This document shows, one piece after another, positions 1-7,193 of a DNA stretch of 64,000 bases. Source of the stretch: Thermoanaerobaculia bacterium (GTDB taxonomy: Bacteria; Acidobacteriota; Thermoanaerobaculia; Gp7-AA8). Positions within the stretch are counted from its first letter, which is position 1. Each line of letters starts with the position of its first letter. The stretch covers positions 1-64,000 of the forward strand of contig JADGNZ010000007.1 in assembly GCA_017883205.1 (NCBI GenBank), written 5' to 3'. Under the pieces are notes generated by a model, which was not told the origin of the DNA, ran no database searches, and saw nothing but the letters and a program-made list of their open reading frames with translations. The translations under genes and the position numbers were made by a program.

Positions 1-370
1 CTCCGGAGGCGGAGAGTTTCGTGTCAATGGTGAACTCCAGCCCCTGCGCGAACGCGGCCAGCCGCTGAGCGATGGGGCGGAGCTGGTCGCGGAACTGCAG
101 CGCCTCCTGCGCTTGGGCGACGTTGAAGAGATCCTGTGGCACCGAGGGGACCGACGTCACCATGGTGATCGTCGGCGCGATCAGCTCGTGGGCGAACTTG
201 GCACTTGCCGCCACACGTGCGATCTGCCGCTTGTCGTGCGGCTCAAAGTCGGGGACGAGGCCCTCCATCTGCGTGATGAGGTCCAGGAGCTGGCTGGCGA
301 TCGCATCCAGCGTCTGGGCGCCGGTGGCCGCCGGCGCGTCGGTTGGTTGAGTGGGTTTAGTACGTTCCAT
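1..370 (-). CDS. partial protein of unknown function, paralogue of the gene at 36.2 kb
   Basis: This frame is missing from the ORF track because it runs off the left edge. It opens with ATG at 370 behind an AGGAGG ribosome binding site and gives at least 122 residues. About 20 Thr/Pro/Ala-rich residues are followed by a probably helical region (LLDLITQMEGLVPDF). From about residue 25 it aligns by eye with the 222-aa product at 36161-36829: both share LL.LI.Q.E..P.F.P.D, RVA...FA, V.S.PSV and FT.D..L. Both genes are on the minus strand, downstream of a 21-bp repeat array. I recognise no domain, signal peptide or membrane segment, and function is unknown. The C-terminus lies outside the window. 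Confidence 0.8.
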   Translation of the reverse strand, partial: MERTKPTQPTDAPAATGAQTLDAIASQLLDLITQMEGLVPDFEPHDKRQIARVAASAKFAHELIAPTITMVTSVPSVPQDLFNVAQAQEALQFRDQLRPIAQRLAAFAQGLEFTIDTKLSASG

Positions 371-760
371 GAGACAAACCTCCTCTTTTCGCGTCACGGT
401 GGGCCGGACGCGAGGTTGAACAAATGGTCGCCGGGGCCGCCGGCGCGTCGGTTGGTTGAGTGGTTTTAGTTGGTTGCATGAGACAACCCTCCCTCTCTCG
501 CGTCACGGACGGCCGGACGCGAGGTTGAACAAATGGTCGCCGGGGCCGCCGGCGCGTCGGTTGGTTGAGTGGTTTTGGTTGGTTGCATGAGACAGACCTC
601 CCCTTTTCGCGTCACGGTCGGCCGGACGCGAGGTTGAACAAATGGGCGCCGGTAGCCGCCGGCGCGTCGGTTGGTTGAGTGGTTTTGATTCCTTCCATGA
701 GACAGACCTCCTCTTTTTTCGCGTCACGGTCGGCCGGACGCGAGGTTGAACGAGTGATGC
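371..760 (-). repeat. three ~109-bp tandem copies of the gene's leader and first codons
   Basis: Reading the minus strand, ATG codons at 698, 588, 479 and 370 are spaced 110, 109 and 109 bp. Each follows a purine-rich ribosome binding site and opens a frame beginning with a variant of KTTQPTDAPAA. Only the copy at 370 continues into the gene. The others jump after about 18 codons into the next copy of the leader (GCGTCCGGCC...GTGACGCG). The first copy (698) encodes a closed 28-residue peptide ending HLFNLASGRP. The copies differ by scattered substitutions, so the duplication is not brand new. The result is three decoy translation starts ahead of the real one. Whether they are translated is unknown. 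Confidence 0.85.
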
Positions 761-943
761 GAGCTCGCCGGATCGCCCCGTCAACCACGCGTTGACGGAA
801 CGGGGCTGTAATTGAGACGGAGCAGCCCGGTCGAAGGTTCCGTATTCGATGAAAAAAGATTTTTCCGCCCTCTGTTGACCACTATCCGAGCCAGCAAACG
901 CACCAGTGGCGGGGAAGGGACTCGGCAATTGTTGCCGATCCGC

Positions 944-1468
944 GATTCGGGGGTCGTTTTGAGATCTGGAGGGGTCGCGATCTCAAAAAAGGAGATCGCG
1001 ATCTCAAAAAAAGAGATCGATCTGAGATTCGGAGGGGTCCATTTAAGATTCGGGGGGGTCGATTTAAGATTTGGGGGGGTCGATTTAAGATTCCGAGGGG
1101 TCGTTTTAAGATTCGGAGGGGTCCATTTAAGATCGGGAGGGGTCGATTTAAGATTCCGAGGGGTCCATTTAAGATTCGGAGGGGTCGAAACGAGATTCGG
1201 GGGGGTCGTTTTAAGATTTGGAGGGGTCGCGATCTCAAAAATGGAGATCGCTATCTCGCCGGCGGGAATCGGGATCTCGTGCAGGGAGATCGGCATCTCA
1301 CCGAAGGAGATCGGGATCTCGTAGAGGGAGATCGGCATCTCACCGAAGGAGATCGGGATCTCATGGAGAGAGATCGGGATCTCGTCGGGGGAGATCGCGA
1401 CCTCCCCGGAGCAGATCGTGACCTCATGGAGGGAGATTGCGACCTCGGTGAAGGAGATCGCGACCTCC
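944..1468. repeat. 21-bp phased repeat array A, 24 units
   Basis: From 958 to 1461 the sequence divides into 24 consecutive 21-mers without a single indel, although the units differ by many substitutions. There are two themes in the same phase. Alpha units resemble TTTAAGATTCGGAGGGGTC plus two bases. Beta units resemble GATCTC-N7-GAGATC plus two bases, an inverted repeat able to form a 6-bp stem. Alpha units fill the middle of the left half, beta units the right half and positions 979-1020. Because 21 is a multiple of three, several frames on both strands stay open and give heptapeptide repeats such as EIPISLH or TPPNLKS. The array lies about 260 bp upstream of the first leader ATG (698). No spacers are present, so it is not a CRISPR. 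Confidence 0.9.
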
Positions 1469-1490
1469 GGCTTGTGCGGAACCGCGGCAC

Positions 1491-3878
1491 CTACTGCTGG
1501 AGGAACTGCCGGAGTTTCGGCTGATTCGGATCGAGCTCCAGAGAGTGACGGATGTTGGCCATCGCTTCGGCGCGGTTGCCGAGGCAGATTTGGGCGAGAC
1601 CGGCGGACGCCCACGCCACGGGGTCATCGGGCCGTAAGCGCTGCACGGTGACGAAATCGTCCAGTGCGCCGGCACATTCGTTTTGCGCCACGCGGTACCG
1701 GCCGCGGAACATGCGGAGCGCGGGGTCGTCAGGCTTCGCGGCGACTGCGTCTTCGAGCAGCTTCCGGCTCCAGTCGAGGTGACCGGCTCGCTGATATCCG
1801 ATGGCGCGGCCGATGGCGAAGCCGGGTGCTTCCGGATGTCCGTTCGCGATCGCGCGGACGAGAAGCTCGTCGGAGCGCCGCAGATCCCGGTTCTTGTCGA
1901 AGAGCAGGTCGCTCAGGTTCCACGCCGCGGACGAAAGCTTCGGATCGACTTGCATCGCCTTTTCGAAAGCAGCGATGGCTTCCGGGATGCGCCCTTCGTG
2001 TTTCAGAATCAGTCCTTCGTTGTTGAACGAGCCCCCCGTTCTGGTCGAGGTGCCGGCGCCTGCCGGACGCGGCGCGGTCGATTCGCCCGTTCCGATGTAG
2101 CCGAGGGACTTGAGTTTCGCGACCGCCTCGTCTGCGCCGGCACTGTTTGCGATCGTCGCGGCCGGTGGTGCGAATGGCTGAAAGTGGCTTGCGTAGTTGA
2201 TGGCCGAGGCGTTTGCGCTCGCTAGCGGAGGGAGAGGCGGACCGGCGACATGTTGGGCGGGAGGCAATCCGGTCGCGGCGAGGAGCGTCGCGCAGATCTG
2301 GCGGATTCCACCGCGGCCTGCGTGGCCGTTCGACGGAGCGATCCCCGGGCCGCGCAGAAGATAGATCCCCTGATTGCGGTGCCATTTGGCGGCGGTGGCA
2401 ATGGCGAAGCTGGCCAGTTGTTGCGGGCGCCCTTCTTTCCATTGAAAGCCGTGATCGGATGCGATGACGATCGTGGCGTGCGATTGATCGGCAACGCGCG
2501 TCACGTCGCCGAGGAACTGATCGAGAAATCCAAAATACTTCGCCGGAATCTCGTGGAAACGGTCGTAGTCCGCCTGGCTGACCTGCGGCCCCTTCGGCGG
2601 AGCAAACGGCGCGAAGATGTGGCCGACCGTGTCCGTTCCCTCGAAGTAGATAATCGTCAGATCGGGAATGTTGCCGGCCGCGAAGAGATCGACAGAGAGG
2701 TGACGGTAAATCTCGGTCTCGACGAGCATGCGGCGCAGTGCGCTCGGCGGCTTCGAGAATGGATCAGGATCGTGGAGAAGAGAATCGAAATCGGCCTGTG
2801 TGAGATCCGGCAGGTACCTGCGCATCGCCGCCAGATCGACCGCGGCCTCGGCGGCGGTGACTCCCGCTCGCGCCCACGCTTCGCGCGACGGCGGATAGAC
2901 GGCTCCAGGCGGCGGCGATGACTCGGCGGTGAAGAAGAATGGGAAAAGCCGATCCGAGACCATCAGTCCGCGCACCGGTTCGGCGGGGTAGGTTGCCCAC
3001 AGTCCGAAGACCGCCACCCGCCGCCCGGCCATCGTCTCCATGTTCCAGATTGCCGGCGCTTTTCGTTCGGTGCTGGTGATCGGCTCTTTGATGCCGGTGA
3101 CCGGATTGAAATGCGTGAAGTCGAGCACCTGGTGCTCGATCGGGCTGACGCCGGTCATCATCGTGCTCCAGACGATGGGCGAGAGCGGAGGCTGCTCCGT
3201 TTCCAGCTCGCCGCTGGAGCCTTCGCGCACGAGTCGGGCGAGATTCGGCATCGTGCCGTTCGCGATGTAATCGTCGAGGAGTTGCCAGTCGCCGCCGTCG
3301 AGTCCGATGAAGATGACGGGAGACTTAGGCTGTGCGGCGCGCGCAATCTCGGGAACGGGGAGTGTTTGCTGCCAGCCCGGCGGTAGCACGATCCGTGCGG
3401 CCACGCTGTTGGCGGAGAATCGAGAACGGCGAAGATCGTCCTCCAGCGCCTTCGAGATGCGGTCGGCGGCTTCGCGGTTGTTCTCGACGAGAGCATCTGC
3501 CGGCAGCTCATGCAAAGCTTTGGTGAGGCGTTGCTGCACGAACGCATTGAGTGAGCTGCACCAATCGCCATCCGGCCAGTCCGCGGGAAGCGTGGATGAC
3601 GGTTCGTAAAGAAAGCTGACCGGAATGGTGACGATGTCCCCCGCTCGAGATTCCGCGGCGATCGTCTGTTTGAAGTAGAGATCGTTTCCCTCGACGGGAA
3701 CGAAACACGACTTCCCGCCGAACGCCGTGCGCAGACCGATGCGCCCTTCCTGGACCGTGACGCTCTTGCCGGTCCGCGTGACGCGGGCCTGGCCGGCCGG
3801 CTGAAGAGTGAGCAGCGCCGCTGTAAGGGCGATGACGAGGAGGACCAGTACGAGGAGGATGAGGACGTTGCGACGCAT
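1491..3878 (-). CDS. membrane-anchored alkaline-phosphatase-superfamily hydrolase with C-terminal TPRs
   Basis: The ATG at 3878 is preferred over the ORF-track start at 3953, because the latter lies beyond the terminator hairpin of the neighbouring gene. The 795-aa product starts with one hydrophobic helix (VLILLVLVLLVIALTAALL), so the rest is probably periplasmic. At about residue 185 the type I phosphodiesterase/nucleotide pyrophosphatase fold begins: IGLDGGDW (metal site), SPIVWSTMMTG (nucleophile region), and later IASDHGF (metal-binding Asp/His). After about residue 600 come several TPR-like repeats (SSAAWNLSDLLFDKNRDL). Substrate is unknown. Similar TPR-hydrolase proteins are common in Acidobacteriota. 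The downstream side carries repeat array A. Confidence 0.75.
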   Translation of the reverse strand: MRRNVLILLVLVLLVIALTAALLTLQPAGQARVTRTGKSVTVQEGRIGLRTAFGGKSCFVPVEGNDLYFKQTIAAESRAGDIVTIPVSFLYEPSSTLPADWPDGDWCSSLNAFVQQRLTKALHELPADALVENNREAADRISKALEDDLRRSRFSANSVAARIVLPPGWQQTLPVPEIARAAQPKSPVIFIGLDGGDWQLLDDYIANGTMPNLARLVREGSSGELETEQPPLSPIVWSTMMTGVSPIEHQVLDFTHFNPVTGIKEPITSTERKAPAIWNMETMAGRRVAVFGLWATYPAEPVRGLMVSDRLFPFFFTAESSPPPGAVYPPSREAWARAGVTAAEAAVDLAAMRRYLPDLTQADFDSLLHDPDPFSKPPSALRRMLVETEIYRHLSVDLFAAGNIPDLTIIYFEGTDTVGHIFAPFAPPKGPQVSQADYDRFHEIPAKYFGFLDQFLGDVTRVADQSHATIVIASDHGFQWKEGRPQQLASFAIATAAKWHRNQGIYLLRGPGIAPSNGHAGRGGIRQICATLLAATGLPPAQHVAGPPLPPLASANASAINYASHFQPFAPPAATIANSAGADEAVAKLKSLGYIGTGESTAPRPAGAGTSTRTGGSFNNEGLILKHEGRIPEAIAAFEKAMQVDPKLSSAAWNLSDLLFDKNRDLRRSDELLVRAIANGHPEAPGFAIGRAIGYQRAGHLDWSRKLLEDAVAAKPDDPALRMFRGRYRVAQNECAGALDDFVTVQRLRPDDPVAWASAGLAQICLGNRAEAMANIRHSLELDPNQPKLRQFLQQ

Positions 3879-3918
3879 GAAAGTGTGCGCCTTTCCGAGG
3901 CGGCGCGTATCGTATGCG

Positions 3919-3950
3919 AAAAAAAAGGCCCCGCGAGCGCGGGGCCTTTT
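3919..3950 (-). terminator. rho-independent terminator, possibly bidirectional
   Basis: The hairpin GGCCCCGCG-AGCG-CGGGGCC is flanked by A8 on the left and T4 on the right. On the minus strand it reads stem-loop followed by T8, placed just after the stop codon of the TonB-dependent receptor gene. It separates that gene from the hydrolase gene to its left. Confidence 0.9.
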
Positions 3951-3972
3951 CACTACTGACGAAACGTGGGAA

Positions 3973-6882
3973 CTAGAACGTGTAGCGAAGTCCCAGACGG
4001 AAGGAGCGGGGCGCGGTGAATGCTGTCCCTGCCTTCAGGAAGTCCGGGTTCGGCGCGGCGGCGATATTGACCGTACCGGACGGATTGACCGTTCCCGGAG
4101 TGGCAAGAAGTCCTCCGTCTCCGTTGCAGGTACTGAGACCGATGCATGCGGCATCCTGCGCGCGGTTGTAGCGCAGATCAACCGCCGTCTTTGCCTGACG
4201 ATCGAGGATGTTGAAGACGTCGCCGATGACGTTGAGCTTGCCGGTTCCGACGTTGATCGGGTACCCGACGTGGAAGTCGGCTTCATAGTCGGCTGGCCCG
4301 CGGCCAAGCGCTCCGCGCGTCGTCAGGTAGTACTCCCAGTTCTGATAGGCCTGCGAATACCCCGTTGCCGTCAACGGTGTACCCGAGGCGTAGTGGGTGG
4401 CGAACCCTATGTTGAGGCCGCTCATCATGCTTCCGCTCGGGAACTGATAAGAGCCATAGAACTTGAACTGGTGCGTGCGGTCGTTGCTGAGCAGACCGTG
4501 GTTGTTGACCAGGAAGTCAGCGTAGTCGTACGCGGAGTTGATGTTCGGGTCGAGCTGGCCGGTGGACGCCTGGAAGGTGCCGTCATAGTTGCCTTCCAGC
4601 CGTGACCAGAGGTAGCTGGCGAAGAACTGATAGTTATCGCTGAACCGCTTGGTGGCCGTCAGCTCCACGCCTTTGTACGTGCGCACCGCCTTCGGTGCCG
4701 GCGCGCTGGTTGTGAAATCATAGAATCCGGAGTCTTTGCCGATACCGGTGCCGGGATTCGTGATGATGTAGTTGCCGGTGATGGGAACCTGCAGCATGTC
4801 TTCGATGACGCGTCCGAGCTTGCGGTACGTGCCCTTGATGCCGATGGCCAGATTCGGACGGATCTCGTATTCGTAGCCGCCGAGGAGCTCGTCAATATAC
4901 TGTCCCTTCAGATTGGGATCGACGGGCGTGGCACCACCCAACAAACTGCTTCGCGCCTGAGTCACCGCCGGATCCGGAGCGAGGTTTGCGGGATTGGGAC
5001 TAAAGTTATAGCAGAAGCAGACGAGCTCGCCGCCGAAGGAACGGATGTTGATGTCCATCGGGATGTTCTCGTAGAAGCGGCCGGCGTTCGCGTAGAGCTT
5101 GCTGCGGCCGTTGTTAGCCACATCCCAGATCACGCCAAGTCTCGGCGCCCAGTTGTCGTTGATCTTCGTGGCCACCTTGCCGCCGCGACCGAGAAGTTCC
5201 TGTGATTCCCAGCGAAGGCCGGCGTTGACTGTGAAGTTCGGCACGACGCGCCAGCTATCCTGCGCGTACAACGAGTTGTTCTTGGTCTCCGGCTGCGCAA
5301 CCTGCGGAAGAGCGATCTTCCAGGTCGTCGGATCGGCCTGATTGAATCCCGATGCGAGATCGTCGACGTAGTAGCGGTGACGGTAATAGATCACGCCGTT
5401 CTTGACCCGCTTGTAGATACGCTGACCGGCTCCGCCCTGGAAGTTCTGAACGTCGGCCTTCATCTTTTCATAGTCGCCACCGACTTTGAATTCGTGGCTG
5501 GAGAAGAAGGCCGTGCCGCTTAGCTTGGCCACGTCGCGATCGTATTTATCGCTGTCGAAGAAGCCGAAACCGCCCGTCAACACGTTGGGGCTGACGGTCT
5601 GGTCGATCAATCCGGGAATGCTCGTACCCGCACCGGTAAGTGTGGCATCTTCGTGGTGATGCCCAGCCTCGCCATTCACCAGGTACTTGGTGGTAAAGAT
5701 TCCGCTGTAGCGGCCGATGTAGTCGCTGCCACCGGTTTTCCGTATGCCCTGGGTTGTGGTGGGTGGACCGTTGACGCCGAACAAGGCTCCGCTGGTCCTG
5801 GTCGGGTCGCCGAAAATCGACAGCGTCAGGTTCTGGCTCTCGGTGGCGCGCAGAGTCAGCTTGCCGGCGAACAACTGGCTCGTGATCTTTGTGTCGATCA
5901 CGGAACCGATAGGAAGCGTATATCCGGAGGGCAGATCAGATTCCGGCGGAATGACCAGTGTGGTATTGATGCGATTGTTCGCGCGAGTCTGGTCCGTTTT
6001 GTCGAACGCGCCGAAGAACCAGAGGCGATCCTTCACGAAGTAGCCGCCGCCATCGAGGCCATAGTCAAGCTGTGAATGATCGGTGGTCGCCGATCCTGCC
6101 GTGAACGGCCGTTGCGTAAGCGAGGAGTCGCTGGAGAGCAGCCCACCCGGCTGGTCGAAACCGAAAACGTCGCCGGTGAACTCGTTACCGCCCGACTTGG
6201 TGATGGCGTTGATCATGCCGCCGGTCATGCGTCCGTACTCAGCCGGCAGTCCGCCGGTCTTGACTTCCACTTCCTGAACGAAGTCGAAGTTCAGCGTCTT
6301 GCCTTCCGTCCCGCTGCGAACATTGGTCGTGTTCAGGCCGTCGATGACGTATTGGTTCTCAGCTCCCGTGGAGCCGTAGACGGTCGTACCGGCCGCGTCC
6401 GTCTTCGTACCCGGAGCGATCTGGGCGACCGCCGTGAAATTACGGGCGACCGGAAGCGAGGCCATGGTCTCGCTGGTGACGTTCGTACCGGTCGATGACG
6501 AGGTCACGTCGACGACCGGCGCAGCGCCGGTAACGGTGATCCGCTCCGAAGCTGCCGGGCTGATCGCCACTTCGAGGGTCACTGTGCTCCCGAGGCCGAC
6601 GTGAACACCCTTCTCGGTTACGGTATTGAACCCGGAAAGGCTCGCCACGACGGTGTAATCGCCCGGAGGCAGGAGGCTCAACCGGAAGTGCCCCCCCGCA
6701 TCGGTTGTTTCCACGCGCGCGCCCTGAAGATTCGGCGAGCGGGCCTCGACGGTCACGCCCGGAATCGGCGTTCCCGCCTGAGCGACTGTGCCTACGATCG
6801 CGCCTGTCGTCTGCGCAAAAGCGCCGGCCGCGACGAAGAGCACTAACCCTAGAAGTAGTGCAACTCGATACTTTTGTACCAT
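3973..6882 (-). CDS. Oar-like TonB-dependent outer-membrane receptor
   Basis: The product is about 969 aa. The ORF-track start at 6891 has only 2 nt between AGGAG and ATG, while the ATG three codons later (6882) has normal spacing, so the latter is chosen. A signal peptide ends near GAFAQ. A carboxypeptidase-regulatory/CnaB-like domain follows (about residues 25-110: GTPIPGVTVEARSPN, GDYTVVASLSGF). Next is a plug domain with the ITVTGAAPVVDVTS start and YVIDGLNTTNV, then a long barrel ending in FRLGLRYTF with the terminal aromatic typical of beta-barrels. It probably imports or binds a large substrate such as peptide or polysaccharide at the outer membrane. The architecture matches Oar-type receptors. 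The ligand cannot be predicted. Confidence 0.85.
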   Translation of the reverse strand: MVQKYRVALLLGLVLFVAAGAFAQTTGAIVGTVAQAGTPIPGVTVEARSPNLQGARVETTDAGGHFRLSLLPPGDYTVVASLSGFNTVTEKGVHVGLGSTVTLEVAISPAASERITVTGAAPVVDVTSSSTGTNVTSETMASLPVARNFTAVAQIAPGTKTDAAGTTVYGSTGAENQYVIDGLNTTNVRSGTEGKTLNFDFVQEVEVKTGGLPAEYGRMTGGMINAITKSGGNEFTGDVFGFDQPGGLLSSDSSLTQRPFTAGSATTDHSQLDYGLDGGGYFVKDRLWFFGAFDKTDQTRANNRINTTLVIPPESDLPSGYTLPIGSVIDTKITSQLFAGKLTLRATESQNLTLSIFGDPTRTSGALFGVNGPPTTTQGIRKTGGSDYIGRYSGIFTTKYLVNGEAGHHHEDATLTGAGTSIPGLIDQTVSPNVLTGGFGFFDSDKYDRDVAKLSGTAFFSSHEFKVGGDYEKMKADVQNFQGGAGQRIYKRVKNGVIYYRHRYYVDDLASGFNQADPTTWKIALPQVAQPETKNNSLYAQDSWRVVPNFTVNAGLRWESQELLGRGGKVATKINDNWAPRLGVIWDVANNGRSKLYANAGRFYENIPMDINIRSFGGELVCFCYNFSPNPANLAPDPAVTQARSSLLGGATPVDPNLKGQYIDELLGGYEYEIRPNLAIGIKGTYRKLGRVIEDMLQVPITGNYIITNPGTGIGKDSGFYDFTTSAPAPKAVRTYKGVELTATKRFSDNYQFFASYLWSRLEGNYDGTFQASTGQLDPNINSAYDYADFLVNNHGLLSNDRTHQFKFYGSYQFPSGSMMSGLNIGFATHYASGTPLTATGYSQAYQNWEYYLTTRGALGRGPADYEADFHVGYPINVGTGKLNVIGDVFNILDRQAKTAVDLRYNRAQDAACIGLSTCNGDGGLLATPGTVNPSGTVNIAAAPNPDFLKAGTAFTAPRSFRLGLRYTF

Positions 6883-7193
6883 TGTTTTCATTCTCCTAAC
6901 CAGACGTATACAGCGGTTTGACTACGATGCTTTACCATGACCTGACTTGATCACACTTGAAGTAGCTTGGTCGGATGCGTTGCTGACGGCGTGGATCGGT
7001 TTTTCGGGCTGCTAACCTGAGAAAGCGTGCATGCACGCTGCCGCTGAGGCTGACGAAGCCCAAGGCAGTGCGAGCGTAGTATCTTTAAGTAGTTAGCGCA
7101 AGCACGAGCTCGGTGCGCGAGTGGGATCGCCTTCAATAAATCGGATTTTCGATTCGAATCGTTGGTGTCCCACCCAATTAACCAACTGCGATC
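6883..7193. other. divergent intergenic region
   Basis: These 311 bp separate the minus-strand receptor gene from the plus-strand hydrolase gene, so both promoters should lie here. TATACG near 6905 on the minus strand is a possible -10 but has no convincing -35. A palindrome TTCGATTCGAATCG sits at about 7148. The ORF at 6951-7421 (minus) overlaps the real downstream gene and looks spurious. I see no RNA gene. Confidence 0.5.

Noticed and set aside
944-1468. CRISPR array
   Set aside because: Repeats are contiguous with no spacers, and no cas genes are present.
781-1614. 277-aa minus-strand ORF through array A with EIPISLH/TPPNLKS heptapeptides
   Set aside because: It overlaps the C-terminal coding part of the TPR hydrolase gene and arises because a 21-bp period keeps frames open on both strands. 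No ribosome binding site is evident. The frame may still matter, but I do not call it as a gene.
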